Shown: one piece after another, positions 36,039 to 44,867 of the stretch | Numbering within the stretch: position 1 is the first letter of the stretch | Layout: every line of letters starts with the position of its first letter | Assembly: GCF_001425305.1 (NCBI RefSeq) | Contig: NZ_LMEE01000001.1 | Coordinates: 1,254,183-1,318,182, forward strand | DNA length: 64,000 bases | Reading direction: 5' to 3' | Source of the DNA: Phenylobacterium sp. Root1290 | GTDB lineage: Bacteria; Pseudomonadota; Alphaproteobacteria; Caulobacterales; Caulobacteraceae | The notes under the pieces: generated by a model | What the model was told of the DNA's origin: nothing | What the model saw: the letters and a program-made list of their open reading frames with translations, nothing else | Databases searched by the model: none | Translations under genes and position numbers: made by a program

Positions 36039-37436
36039 ATGTTTGGACGTAAGGCCGACGGGGCCGGGGCGCGCTCGCGCGAACTGGAGGGCTTGGTCGC
36101 GGCCATGCACCGCTCGCAAGCCGTGATCGAGTTCGCCCTCGACGGCACGATCCTCAGCGCCAATGCGAACTTCCTGGCCGCGATGGGCTATGCCGCCTCC
36201 GAGGTCGAGGGCCGCCGCCACGCCATGTTCATGCCGCCAGGCGAGGCCGACTCCCCCGAGTACCGCGCCTTCTGGGCGCAGCTGAACCGCGGCGAGTTCG
36301 TCGCCAGCAAGTTCCGCCGCCTTGGCAAGGGCGGCCGCGAGGTCTGGATCCAGGCCTCCTACAACCCGGTCTTCGACGAGACCGGCAAGGCCATCAAGGT
36401 CATCAAGTTCGCCACAGACGTCACCGCCGCCGAGCACGAACGGGACCGCGCCGAGGCCGCCCGCCGCCAGGTCGCCGAGGAACAGGACGTCGTGGTCGGC
36501 GCCCTGGCCCAGGGCCTCGGCCGCCTGTCCCACGGCGATCTGACGACCGGCGTCTCGGCCCAGTTCGCCGGCGCCTACCAGCAGCTGAAGCTGGACTTCA
36601 ACGGCGCCATCGCCGCCCTGCGCCAGGCCATGGCCTCGATCCACCGCACCACCGACAGCCTGCGCGGCGGCGCCGACGAAATCTCCGGCGCCTCCGACGC
36701 GCTGTCCAAGCGCATCGAGCAGCAGGCCGCCAGCCTGGAAGAGGCCGCCGCCGCCCTGAACGAGGTCACCAACACCGTCGGCCGCAGCGCCGAGAGCGCG
36801 CGCCGCGTCTCCGGCGCCGCCAGCCAGGCCCGCGTCGAAGCCACCCGCTCCGGCGAGGTCGTCCGCGAGGCGGTCGAGGCCATGGAGGAGATCGAAGAGA
36901 GCTCGGGCAAGATCACCCAGATCATCGGCGTGATCGACGAGATCGCCTTCCAGACCAACCTGCTGGCCCTGAACGCCGGCGTCGAGGCCGCGCGCGCGGG
37001 CGAAGCCGGGCGCGGCTTCGCGGTCGTCGCCTCGGAGGTCCGCGCCCTGGCCCAGCGCTCGGCCGACGCGGCCCGCGAGATCAAGACGCTGATCTCGTCA
37101 TCCACGTCCCAGGTGGAGCGCGGCGTGAAGCTGGTCGGCGCGACCGGCGCGACCCTCGGCGCGATCGTGGAGAAGGTGGCCGAGATCGACGGCCTGATCG
37201 CCGAGATCGCCTCCAGCGCCCAGGGCCAGGCGTCGAGCCTCGCCCAGGTCAACGCCGCCATCAACCAGATGGATCAGGCGACCCAGCAGAACGCCGCCAT
37301 GGTCGAGGAAACCACCGCCGCGGCCGCCAATCTCAAGAGCGAGGCGGCCGAGCTCGGCCAGCTGGTCGAGCGGTTCCAGATCGGCGAGGTCGCGAGCTCT
37401 CAGGCCCGCATCGCCCAGTTCGCGCGGGGCGCTTAG
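36039..37436 (+). CDS. Soluble PAS-domain methyl-accepting chemotaxis protein
   Basis: A 465-residue receptor. Residues 10-125 form a PAS domain (SQAVIEFALDGTILSANANFLAAMGY; WIQASYNPVFDETGKAIKVI) of the type seen in Aer- or BdlA-like proteins. A HAMP-like region follows, then a signalling domain with the tip sequence IGVIDEIAFQTNLLALNAGVEAARAG. No membrane helix is seen, so it is cytoplasmic and likely senses a cofactor-bound signal. ATG 36039 has GGGG in place; ATG 36027 is the alternative. No other chemotaxis gene is nearby. Confidence 0.88.
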   Translation: MFGRKADGAGARSRELEGLVAAMHRSQAVIEFALDGTILSANANFLAAMGYAASEVEGRRHAMFMPPGEADSPEYRAFWAQLNRGEFVASKFRRLGKGGREVWIQASYNPVFDETGKAIKVIKFATDVTAAEHERDRAEAARRQVAEEQDVVVGALAQGLGRLSHGDLTTGVSAQFAGAYQQLKLDFNGAIAALRQAMASIHRTTDSLRGGADEISGASDALSKRIEQQAASLEEAAAALNEVTNTVGRSAESARRVSGAASQARVEATRSGEVVREAVEAMEEIEESSGKITQIIGVIDEIAFQTNLLALNAGVEAARAGEAGRGFAVVASEVRALAQRSADAAREIKTLISSSTSQVERGVKLVGATGATLGAIVEKVAEIDGLIAEIASSAQGQASSLAQVNAAINQMDQATQQNAAMVEETTAAAANLKSEAAELGQLVERFQIGEVASSQARIAQFARGA

Positions 37437-37936
37437 CCCTGGCCGATGCGGCCCGGGGCCGGCAGCACGTCGATCAGCTCGATACGGAAGATCAGCACGC
37501 TGTTGGGCGGGATCTCGCCATTGCCCGCGCCCTCCTCGCCATAGCCCTGGGCCGGCGGGACATAGAGCGTCCACTCGTCGCCCGGCCGCATCAGCTGCAG
37601 GGCTTCCTTCCAGGCCGGGATCAGCGCCGGCAGCGGCATCGCCGCCGGGGCGCCGCGCTCATAGGACGAGTCGAAGATCTTCCCGTCGACCAGCTTGCCC
37701 TCGTAATGGACCTTCACCTCGTCGTTCGGGCCGGGCTTCAGGCCGGTGGCCGGACCCGAGCGGACGATCTTGTACTGCACGCCCGACGGCAGGATCTGGA
37801 CGCCCTCGACCTTGGCGTTGGTCTCCATGAACGTCTTGGCCTCGGCCGCGGACTTGGCGAGGTCGGCGGGCGCGGGACCGCCGCGGCCGCAGGCGGCCAG
37901 CAGCAGGACGGCGAGGACGGGAAGAAGGCGCTTCAT
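37433..37936 (-). CDS. FKBP-type peptidyl-prolyl isomerase lipoprotein
   Basis: A 167-residue protein with a lipoprotein signal peptide (MKRLLPVLAVLLLAAC, lipid-modified Cys16). The FKBP domain follows with VKVHYEGKLVDGKIFDSSYERG, FPL-like PLPALIPAWKEAL, MRPGDEWTLYVPP, YGEEG and IPPNSVLIFRIELIDV. It probably helps fold periplasmic or outer-membrane proteins. Its stop overlaps the chemoreceptor stop by four bases, tail to tail. The gene lies 11 bases downstream of the threonine dehydratase on the same strand. Confidence 0.93.
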   Translation of the reverse strand: MKRLLPVLAVLLLAACGRGGPAPADLAKSAAEAKTFMETNAKVEGVQILPSGVQYKIVRSGPATGLKPGPNDEVKVHYEGKLVDGKIFDSSYERGAPAAMPLPALIPAWKEALQLMRPGDEWTLYVPPAQGYGEEGAGNGEIPPNSVLIFRIELIDVLPAPGRIGQG

Positions 37937-37947
37937 GTCGTGGCTCT

Positions 37948-39150
37948 CTAAACGGCGCGCGGCGGATAGCCGTGCTCGCGCAGGGCGTCCATGATTTCCT
38001 GGGTGTGCTGGGCGTCGCGGGTCTCGATCATGATGTCGAACTCCGCGCCCTTGGCCGGCACGTCCAGGGCCAGGCGGTTGTGGGCGACCTCGATGATGTT
38101 GGCGCCCATCTGGCCGATCACCGCCGAGACCGTGGCCAGCAGGCCGGGACGGTCGTCGCCGATGATCCGCAAGCTGACCAGCCGCTGGTCGCGCACCAGT
38201 TCGCGGGTCAGCACCGAGGCCAGCAGCCGGGTGTCGATGTTGCCGCCGGTGACGATCAGCCCGACCTTCTTGCCCTTGAACTTGCCGGGATAGGCCAGCA
38301 GCGCCGCCAGGGAGGCCGCGCCCGCGCCCTCGACCACGGTCTTCTCGACGTTGCAGTACAGGGCCACCGCTCGCTCGAAGTGCGGCTCCTCGATCAGCAG
38401 CACCTCGTCGATCAGCGGCCGGGCGATGGCGTAGGACAGCTCGCCCACCTGCTTGACCGCGATGCCCTCGGCGATCGTCGCCCCGCCGCTGGTCCCGTTC
38501 ACGCCGCGCATCTTGGCGGTGAAGGACGGGTACATGGCCGGCTCGACGCCGACCACCTCGACCTTGGGGTTCAGCGACTTGGCGACCGTCGCGCAGCCGG
38601 CGATCAGCCCGCCGCCGCCGATCGGGATCGGCAGGATCTCCAGGTCCGGCACGTCCTCGAACATTTCCAGCGCCACCGTCCCCTGCCCCGCCATCACCTG
38701 CAGGTCGTTGAACGGGTGGACGAAGGCCAGGTCCTGCTCGTCGCGCAGGCGCATGGCGACGGCCGAGGCCTCGTCATAATTGTCGCCGTCCAGCACCACC
38801 TGGGCGCCGTGGCCGCGGGTCTGCTGGACCTTCACGAACGGCGTCGAGCGCGGCATCACGATGGTCACCGGAATGCCCAGCCGCGCGGCATGATAGGCCA
38901 GCCCCTGGCTGTGGTTGCCGGCCGAGGCGGCGATCACGCCGCGGCCCCGCTCGTTGTCCGACAGCTGCAGCAGGGTGTTGAGCGCCCCGCGCTCCTTGTA
39001 GGCGGCCGTGAACTGCAGGTTCTCGAACTTCACCCACACCTCGGCGCCGGTAATCTCCGACAGGGTCCGCGAATGGCGGCAGGGCGTGCGCTCGATGTGC
39101 CCTTTCAGCCGGTCGGCGGCGGCGCGGATGTCGTCGAGGGAAAGCGTCAT
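37948..39150 (-). CDS. Threonine dehydratase with one ACT domain (catabolic-type)
   Basis: A 400-residue PLP enzyme converting threonine to 2-oxobutyrate and ammonia. The lysine in FTAAYKERGAL binds PLP; SAGNHSQGLAYHA and PIGGGGLIAG form the phosphate-binding and substrate loops. The C-terminal ACT domain (SLRIIGDDRPGLLATVSAVIGQ) is single, as in the IlvA/TdcB-like group of alphaproteobacteria that may function in biosynthesis. Start ATG 39150 is clear. The FKBP lipoprotein gene follows on the same strand. Confidence 0.92.
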   Translation of the reverse strand: MTLSLDDIRAAADRLKGHIERTPCRHSRTLSEITGAEVWVKFENLQFTAAYKERGALNTLLQLSDNERGRGVIAASAGNHSQGLAYHAARLGIPVTIVMPRSTPFVKVQQTRGHGAQVVLDGDNYDEASAVAMRLRDEQDLAFVHPFNDLQVMAGQGTVALEMFEDVPDLEILPIPIGGGGLIAGCATVAKSLNPKVEVVGVEPAMYPSFTAKMRGVNGTSGGATIAEGIAVKQVGELSYAIARPLIDEVLLIEEPHFERAVALYCNVEKTVVEGAGAASLAALLAYPGKFKGKKVGLIVTGGNIDTRLLASVLTRELVRDQRLVSLRIIGDDRPGLLATVSAVIGQMGANIIEVAHNRLALDVPAKGAEFDIMIETRDAQHTQEIMDALREHGYPPRAV

Positions 39151-39230
39151 GTCAGAGCCGATGTGGGAGTTGGGCCACGTCTAACGGCGCGAACCCCTTA
39201 CCGCAATGGAGCCGGCCCGAATGGCGAGCT

Positions 39231-39956
39231 ATGCATGACGATATGACCGAGATGCCGCACATCCCTCCGGGCGCCTCCGCCGAACAGGCCCGCGCCCTGC
39301 TGGTCGCCGCCGGCTGGCGCGAGGTCGGGACCGGCGACTGGTCCTGGGCGCTGGCCGATCCGCACGACCGCCTCGCCGCCCGCGTGACGCCCTTCGACCC
39401 GGCCTATCGGCTGCATGCGCAGGCCTGCCTGGAGGGGCCGGCGAACCGGTGGCTGCCGCGCGTCGAGGCGATCTTGCCATTGCGGCGGGACGGCTATGTC
39501 ACGCTCATGGAGCGCCTCTATCCGGCGCCGGAGGCCCAGGCGCAGGCCTTCTGCGCGGCGCTGGGGATCGGCAACGACAGCGGCTACGACATTCCGCATG
39601 TCGATGGCTTCGACCAGGCCGACGCCGACCTCGAGCTGCTGCGCGAGCGGATCAGAGCCTTGATCGCCCAGGGCGCCCAACGCTTCAAGCTTTGGGGCGG
39701 CTCCGATATCCGGCCGGGCAACCTGATGGCCGATGCGCAGGGCCGGCTGAAGGTGGTCGACCCGATCTTCCTGCGCGGCCCCTTGCTCGTGGCCGCCATC
39801 GCCCAGGGCGAACGCGGCCAGCTGACCGATTTCAGTCGCGAGCAGCTGGAGGACTTCCTGACCATTCCGGCGTTCAAGCCCGGCCCGGAAACCGACGAAC
39901 TGCGCCGCAATCTGGCCGACCTGCTGGCGCCTACTGCACCGCCAGAGTCAGCTTGA
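39231..39956 (+). CDS. Small kinase-fold (phosphotransferase-like) protein of unknown function
   Basis: A 241-residue protein. The C-terminal part carries KLWGGSDIRPGNLMADAQGR, followed by LKVVDPIFLRG, which aligns in spacing with the catalytic and metal loops of aminoglycoside-phosphotransferase/kinase-fold enzymes (HGDLxPxN followed by DP or DFG). The usual His is replaced by Ser, the Asp and Asn are kept, and DPIF stands where DFG/DPx would be. An N-terminal lobe (residues 15-100) is short. The function is not recognised. It overlaps the next lipoprotein gene by 26 bases, tail to tail. Confidence 0.55.
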   Translation: MHDDMTEMPHIPPGASAEQARALLVAAGWREVGTGDWSWALADPHDRLAARVTPFDPAYRLHAQACLEGPANRWLPRVEAILPLRRDGYVTLMERLYPAPEAQAQAFCAALGIGNDSGYDIPHVDGFDQADADLELLRERIRALIAQGAQRFKLWGGSDIRPGNLMADAQGRLKVVDPIFLRGPLLVAAIAQGERGQLTDFSREQLEDFLTIPAFKPGPETDELRRNLADLLAPTAPPESA

Positions 39957-40452
39957 ACGTTCCGGCTTCGCCACGGCGGGCGGTGGCGCGCGGCTGGAAC
40001 GGCTTGATCAGATAGACCCCGGCCTTCGACGTCGTGATGCTGGCGCTCGCCCCGTCCACCTCGCCGCGATGCACGGCCGCGCCGCTGGTGTCGGCGGCGT
40101 CGACGACATTGAAATAGAGATTGCTGTTCGAGGGTTCGAAGGCGACGCTCAGCGTCTGCCCCATCGCCACCGGCACGGCGTAGACCGGCGCCTTGTAGCC
40201 CTTCACCTCGCCGCTGACGCTGGCCGCGCCGGCGGCGTCGAGGCTCACGACCTCCAGCGTTTCGTCAGGCGTCAGCAGGCCCTGCAGCGCGGCCTTGTCC
40301 AGCGCCGGCGCCGCGACGGGCGCGGGCGCGGCCGCGACAGGCGCCTCAGCCGGCTTGGCCGGCGGCGTCTCGGCGGGCTGGCCGCAGCCGGCCAGGACAA
40401 GAGCTGCGGTCGCGGCCAAGGTCAGGCGCAGTCCAGTCGAGTTGGGGGTCAT
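39931..40452 (-). CDS. Hypothetical lipoprotein
   Basis: A 173-residue secreted lipoprotein: signal peptide with lipobox LVLAGC (Cys about residue 23), a Pro/Ala-rich linker (TPPAKPAEAPVAAAPAPVAAPA), then a beta-sandwich-like domain (YAVPVAMGQTLSVAFEPSNSNLYFNV; GVYLIKPFQPRATARRGE) resembling the periplasmic inhibitor/g-lysozyme or PPC-like group. ATG 40452 is preferred because GGAG lies 8 bases upstream. No function can be assigned. It is transcribed away from the HfsK-like gene upstream on the same strand by 60 bases. Confidence 0.7.
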   Translation of the reverse strand: MTPNSTGLRLTLAATAALVLAGCGQPAETPPAKPAEAPVAAAPAPVAAPALDKAALQGLLTPDETLEVVSLDAAGAASVSGEVKGYKAPVYAVPVAMGQTLSVAFEPSNSNLYFNVVDAADTSGAAVHRGEVDGASASITTSKAGVYLIKPFQPRATARRGEAGTFKLTLAVQ

Positions 40453-40512
40453 GCCGTGTGCTCCTTCTGATCGCCGGAGCATTGGACGGGGGCGTGGCGC
40501 TGTAAAGCGCGC

Positions 40513-41589
40513 TCAGCTCAGCCCGCGCCAGACGTCCATCCGGCGCATGGCCTTGCCCGGCAGCTCCGAGGCCCGGCCCAGCGGCAGCGATTCCGCCGCC
40601 CGCCGCACGCCATAGGCCGCCCGCCGCGCGAAGGCCGCCGGCGAGGGCAGGCCCACGAAGCCGTCGCTGACCCACAGCCCTTCATTGGCCAGTTCGCGCT
40701 TGAACCGATAGTCGCCCGCGCCCAGGTCCAGGCGATTGTAGGGCATGTCGTCCATCCAGCGCAGGATGTCCTGGAACAGCAGGATCCCCGGCGAGTATCG
40801 CTCGAACTCCGGGTCGTGCGCGATCAGCCAGCCATGGATCGTCCGCCGCCCGCGCAGGTGCAGATGCACCGCCGCCAGCCGGTCGCCGAAGTGCAGGGTG
40901 AACAGCACGGCGCCGAAATCGGGGTCGCGGCTCTCGAACAGGTCGCGCAGCAGCGCCAGCGTCCATTCGGTCTGGAAGATGTCGGTCTGGCCGGTCGCGC
41001 GATACTGGGCGCTCTTCCAGGCCAGCAACCGCTCGAAGTCGGTGCTTGAGCGCGAGAAGGCTCCAAAGGTCGCCTCGCCGACCTCGCGCTCGACCTTGCG
41101 TCGCTTCTTGTCGCTATCCTTGAGGATCGATTTCCCGGCCGCCTTGCGCTCGGCCTCATAGGCGGCGTAGCCGCCCTTCACGTCGATTACGTGCGACAGC
41201 ACCTGGCCGCGGGCGTGGCCCGCGAACGTCGCCTGGCCTTCCAGCATGTGGGTGAAGTCGAGCCGGTGCACGCCCAGCGCCTGGACCAGCGTCTTGGCGT
41301 CCAGTTGCACGCCGGGTTCGGCGACCAGGGCTTGATAGTCGCACATCGGCGCCCCGACCGGCATGGCGGTATAGGCGCCGACCCGAGCCGGGAAGAATCC
41401 GACCTCGCGGCCATCCTCCTTCAGCACCGCCACCTGGACCGCGCGTCGGCCATGCCGTTGCGCATAGTCCACGGCGCGCACCCAGTGCGGCGACAGGAAC
41501 GGAGAATCCAGCGCGCCGGTCTGCAGCTGCGCCCAGCGCTCGATGCTGGCCGGCCTCAGATCCTGGGGGCGAACGATGTCGATTTCCAC
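40513..41589 (-). CDS. GNAT/FemAB-like (CelD/BcsL) N-acyltransferase, HfsK-like
   Basis: This 358-residue protein has the two-lobed FemAB-type GNAT fold: an N-terminal WVRAVDYAQRHGRRAVQVAVL, a linker rich in charged residues (SDKKRRKVEREVG) and a C-terminal lobe with LHLRGRRTIHGWLIAHDPEFERYSPGILLFQDIL. This matches the Acetyltransf_6 (CelD/BcsL) group that includes HfsK of the Caulobacter holdfast. GTG 41589 is the start. manC lies upstream on the same strand, which fits a role in polysaccharide modification. HfsK identity is a suggestion. Confidence 0.7.
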   Translation of the reverse strand: MEIDIVRPQDLRPASIERWAQLQTGALDSPFLSPHWVRAVDYAQRHGRRAVQVAVLKEDGREVGFFPARVGAYTAMPVGAPMCDYQALVAEPGVQLDAKTLVQALGVHRLDFTHMLEGQATFAGHARGQVLSHVIDVKGGYAAYEAERKAAGKSILKDSDKKRRKVEREVGEATFGAFSRSSTDFERLLAWKSAQYRATGQTDIFQTEWTLALLRDLFESRDPDFGAVLFTLHFGDRLAAVHLHLRGRRTIHGWLIAHDPEFERYSPGILLFQDILRWMDDMPYNRLDLGAGDYRFKRELANEGLWVSDGFVGLPSPAAFARRAAYGVRRAAESLPLGRASELPGKAMRRMDVWRGLS

Positions 41590-41692
41590 GGGCGCGATCC
41601 TGGGAGCGCAATGAGCGCCGAAGTCGCGCGCACCATACCGACCAAGTCTTTCCCGGAGGTTGCCACAACCCTGGCTGGCGCGGTCCAGGCGA

Positions 41693-42757
41693 CTAAAGCA
41701 GCTCGCCCAGGCCTTTTGCCTTCAGCGCCTCGACCCCGGCCCGCACCGCGGCGGGGGCGTCACGGCGGGTGACCAGCACCACTCCGTTCTCGACCACCAC
41801 CACCAGGTCCTCGACCCCGGCCAGCACCACCACCGGTCCGTCGGTGCGCGCCAGGCAGTCCCTGGTCTCCACCGCCACGACTTCGCCTTCCAGCGCATCG
41901 CCCGAAGCGGTCTTCTCCGACAGCTCCCACAGCGCGCCCCAGTTGCCGACGTCCGCCCAGCCGATGTCGGCCTCGACGACGCTGGCCTTGCCGGTCTTCT
42001 CCATCACCGCCACGTCGATGGCGATGCTCGGCGCCGTCAGGAACGCCGGCGACAACGCCACCACGTCGCCGGTCCGCGCCGCCGCGTCCACCGCCGCCTG
42101 CGCCGCCGTCGTCACCTCGGGCGCCAGACGCCGCGCCTCGTCCAGGAACGCCCCGGCCTTGAACAGGAACATGCCCCCGTTCCAGGTGAAGTTCGGGTCG
42201 GCCACGAACGTCTGCGCCGTCGCCAGGTCGGGCTTCTCGACGAACCGCGCGACCTTGCGCACCGCGCCCTCGCCCTTGGCCTGGATATAGCCATAGAGCG
42301 TCGAGGGGCCGGTGGGCGTCAGGCCCAGCAGCACGATCTCGCCGGCCTGCGCCGCCGCGCGCCCGGCCTCGATCGCGGCATGCAGCGCCGCCACGTCGGC
42401 CACCAGATTGTCGGCGTGCATCAGCACCATCAGCGCGTCGGGGTCGATCTGCGCCCCATAGGCCGCCGCCGCCACCGAGGCCGGCGCGGTGTTGCGCGGC
42501 GCCGGCTCGGTGATCAGCGCCTGGGGCGTGATCCCGACCTCCTGCAGTTGCGCGCGCGCAAGGTCGGCGTGCGCCGCCGCGCAGACCACCACCGGCGCGG
42601 CGAAGCCTTCCCCCGTCAGCCGCAGCGCGGTGTCCTGGATCAGGCTGTGCTCGCCGCCCAGCCGGTGGAACTGCTTGGGGCGCTCCGACCGCGACAGCGG
42701 CCACAGGCGCGTGCCGGCGCCGCCCGACATCAGGACGGGAATGATCTTGGTCGTCAT
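41693..42757 (-). CDS. Mannose-1-phosphate guanylyltransferase
   Basis: A 354-residue nucleotidyltransferase making GDP-mannose from mannose-1-phosphate and GTP. Signatures: VLMSGGAGTRLWPLSRSERPKQF (GTP-binding), ITEPAPRNTAPA, FVEKPDLATA, NGGMFLFKAGAFL and DIGWADVGNWGALWEL. It lacks the mannose-6-phosphate isomerase domain present in longer ManC proteins. Start ATG 42757. It may supply GDP-sugars for capsule, holdfast or lipopolysaccharide; the neighbouring acyltransferase fits this. Confidence 0.92.
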   Translation of the reverse strand: MTTKIIPVLMSGGAGTRLWPLSRSERPKQFHRLGGEHSLIQDTALRLTGEGFAAPVVVCAAAHADLARAQLQEVGITPQALITEPAPRNTAPASVAAAAYGAQIDPDALMVLMHADNLVADVAALHAAIEAGRAAAQAGEIVLLGLTPTGPSTLYGYIQAKGEGAVRKVARFVEKPDLATAQTFVADPNFTWNGGMFLFKAGAFLDEARRLAPEVTTAAQAAVDAAARTGDVVALSPAFLTAPSIAIDVAVMEKTGKASVVEADIGWADVGNWGALWELSEKTASGDALEGEVVAVETRDCLARTDGPVVVLAGVEDLVVVVENGVVLVTRRDAPAAVRAGVEALKAKGLGELL

Positions 42758-42792
42758 GTTCAGAGGTCCGTCGCGATCGTCATCCTATGGGC

Positions 42793-42934
42793 GTCATCCC
42801 GGTTTCGGCCGCAGGCCGAAGACCGGGACCCATGAACACCAGATGGCCGGAACTGAGGCGCCGACCCAGCCAGGGGCGTCACTTTCGGCGCGAATGGATC
42901 CCGGCCTTCCGCTTCGCTGCAGCCGGGATGACAC
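42793..42934. repeat. Dispersed intergenic inverted repeat, copy 2
   Basis: The element starts with GTCATCCCGGTTTCGGCC, which closes a hairpin with GGCCGAAGACCGGG, and ends with GCAGCCGGGATGACAC. Both ends read GTCATCCCGG inward, as in copy 1 (29757-29889), and the interior is inverted relative to that copy. It fills most of the 187-base gap between manC and the ABC transporter gene and has no ORF of its own. It may act as a transcription or replication-neutral BIME-like element. Confidence 0.85.
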
Positions 42935-42944
42935 CGTATGCCGC

Positions 42945-44750
42945 TCATGCCGGATCGTACTCGCTGACCAGGTGGCCGGGCGCGACTTCCTTCAGCTGCG
43001 GCGAGTAGATCGGCGCATTGGGATCGACGCTCAGTTTCGACGGCAGGAAACGCAGCGCGCTGCGCGGATCCATCGGCGACGGCGGCTCGCCGGTCAGCTT
43101 GACGCGCTGGCGGCTGCGCTCGCGCACCGGATCGGGGATCGGCGCGGCCGACAGCAGCGCCTTGGTGTAGGGGTGCTGCGGATCGGCGTAGAGCTGCTCG
43201 CGGCTCGCCTCCTCCATCACCCGGCCCAGGTACAGCACCATCACCCGGTGGCTGATCTCGCGCACCACCGCCAGGTCGTGGCTGATGAAGATCATCGCCA
43301 TGCCCATCTGCTTCTGCAGCTCGATCAGCAGGTCGATGATCTGTGCACGGATCGAGACGTCCAGCGCCGAGACCGCCTCGTCGCAGATCACCAGCTTCGG
43401 TTCCAGAATCATCGCCCGTGCGATGCCGACCCGCTGGTTCTGGCCGCCCGACAGCTCGTGCGGATAGCGGTTGATCAGCGCTGTCGACAGCCCCGCCCGC
43501 TCCATCATCGCCCGCACCTGGGTCTCGCGCGCCGCGCCCTTCAGGTCAGGGCGGAACACCCGCAGCGGCTCGGCGATGGAATCGCCGATGGTCATGCGCG
43601 GATCGAGGCTGGCCAGCGGATCCTGGAAGACGATCTGAAGGTCGCGGCGCGCGGCGCGCATCGACTCGCGGTCGGCGTGGGTGATGTCGCGGCCCAGCAC
43701 CGTCACCGCCCCGTCGGTCGGCGGGATCAGGTTCAGCACCGCCCGCGACAGGGTGGACTTGCCGCAGCCGCTCTCGCCGACCACGCCCAGGGTCTCGCCC
43801 TGCCGCACCTGGAACGAGACGCCGTCCACGGCGCGCAGCGAGGCCTTGGCCCCGAACATGCCCTGGTGCACCGGGAAGTGGACCTTGATGTCCTTGCCCT
43901 CGACCACCACCGGCGCGTCCGGCGCCACCGGGTCCAGGGTCGGCCGCCCGCCGCGGTCGTCGCGGTCCAGCCGCGGGATCGCAGCCAGCAGCGCCTGGGT
44001 GTAGGGATCCTTGGGCGCCGCGAAGAGAGCCTTGGCCTCGCCCTCCTCGACATAGGCGCCGTTCTTCATCACGCAGACGCGGTCGGCCAGCCGCGCGATC
44101 ACGCCCATGTCGTGGGTGATCAGCACCATCGCCGTCCCGGTCTCACGGCCCAGCTCGGCCATCAGGTCCAGGATCTCGGCCTGCACCGTCACGTCCAGCG
44201 CCGTCGTCGGCTCGTCGGCGATCAGCAGTTGCGGCGAGCAGGCCATCGCCGCGGCGATCATCACCCGCTGGCGCATGCCGCCCGACAGCTCGTGCGGATA
44301 CTGCTCCATCCGCCGCTCGGCTTCGGGGATGCGCACGTGCTTCAGCCACTGGCGCGCCTGGATACGGGCCGCCTTGTCGCTCATGCCCAGGTGCAGCCGC
44401 AACGGCTCGGCGATCTGCTCGCCGATCCGCACATGCGGCGTCAGCGCCGTCAGCGGGTCCTGGAAGATCATGGTCATCTTCGAACCGCGGATCTTGTTCA
44501 GCGCCCGCGGCTTCAGGCCCAGCAGCTCCTGGCCCTTGAAGCGGATGGAGCCGCTCGCCTTGCCGTTGGCGGCCAGCAGGCCCATGGCCGCCATGAAGGT
44601 CTGGCTCTTGCCCGATCCGCTCTCGCCGACCACGCCCAGCACCTCGCCGCGCGCGACGCTCAAGCTGACTCCGCGCACGGCGCTGACCACGCCGTCATGG
44701 GTTTTGAAGTCGATCTTCAGATCGTCGATGGAAAGGACTGGCTCAGCCAA
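42945..44750 (-). CDS. Double-ATPase ABC transporter protein (oligopeptide/nickel/glutathione type)
   Basis: A 601-residue protein with two ATPase cassettes. First: [14 protein letters not shown] (Walker A), [15 protein letters not shown] and [13 protein letters not shown]. Second: [30 protein letters not shown] and [13 protein letters not shown]. The C-terminal oligopeptide-transporter tail ([28 protein letters not shown]) is present twice. It energises uptake of peptides or similar solutes but no permease or binding-protein gene is nearby. The start is TTG 44750 with GAGG upstream. Confidence 0.92.
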   Translation of the reverse strand: MAEPVLSIDDLKIDFKTHDGVVSAVRGVSLSVARGEVLGVVGESGSGKSQTFMAAMGLLAANGKASGSIRFKGQELLGLKPRALNKIRGSKMTMIFQDPLTALTPHVRIGEQIAEPLRLHLGMSDKAARIQARQWLKHVRIPEAERRMEQYPHELSGGMRQRVMIAAAMACSPQLLIADEPTTALDVTVQAEILDLMAELGRETGTAMVLITHDMGVIARLADRVCVMKNGAYVEEGEAKALFAAPKDPYTQALLAAIPRLDRDDRGGRPTLDPVAPDAPVVVEGKDIKVHFPVHQGMFGAKASLRAVDGVSFQVRQGETLGVVGESGCGKSTLSRAVLNLIPPTDGAVTVLGRDITHADRESMRAARRDLQIVFQDPLASLDPRMTIGDSIAEPLRVFRPDLKGAARETQVRAMMERAGLSTALINRYPHELSGGQNQRVGIARAMILEPKLVICDEAVSALDVSIRAQIIDLLIELQKQMGMAMIFISHDLAVVREISHRVMVLYLGRVMEEASREQLYADPQHPYTKALLSAAPIPDPVRERSRQRVKLTGEPPSPMDPRSALRFLPSKLSVDPNAPIYSPQLKEVAPGHLVSEYDPA

Positions 44751-44867
44751 TGCGACCTCGGATCAAAAACAGGCGCCGACCATAGACCGCTGCGCGGCCA
44801 TGGCGAAACCACGCGCAGGGCCCCACCTCTTTGGCTATACGATGGCGAAGCAGTCAGTCGGTTCGAG

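Noticed and set aside
42489-44867. Long plus-strand frame upstream of gmhB
   Set aside because: It runs antisense across manC and the ABC gene; only the part from ATG 44868 has a recognisable domain.
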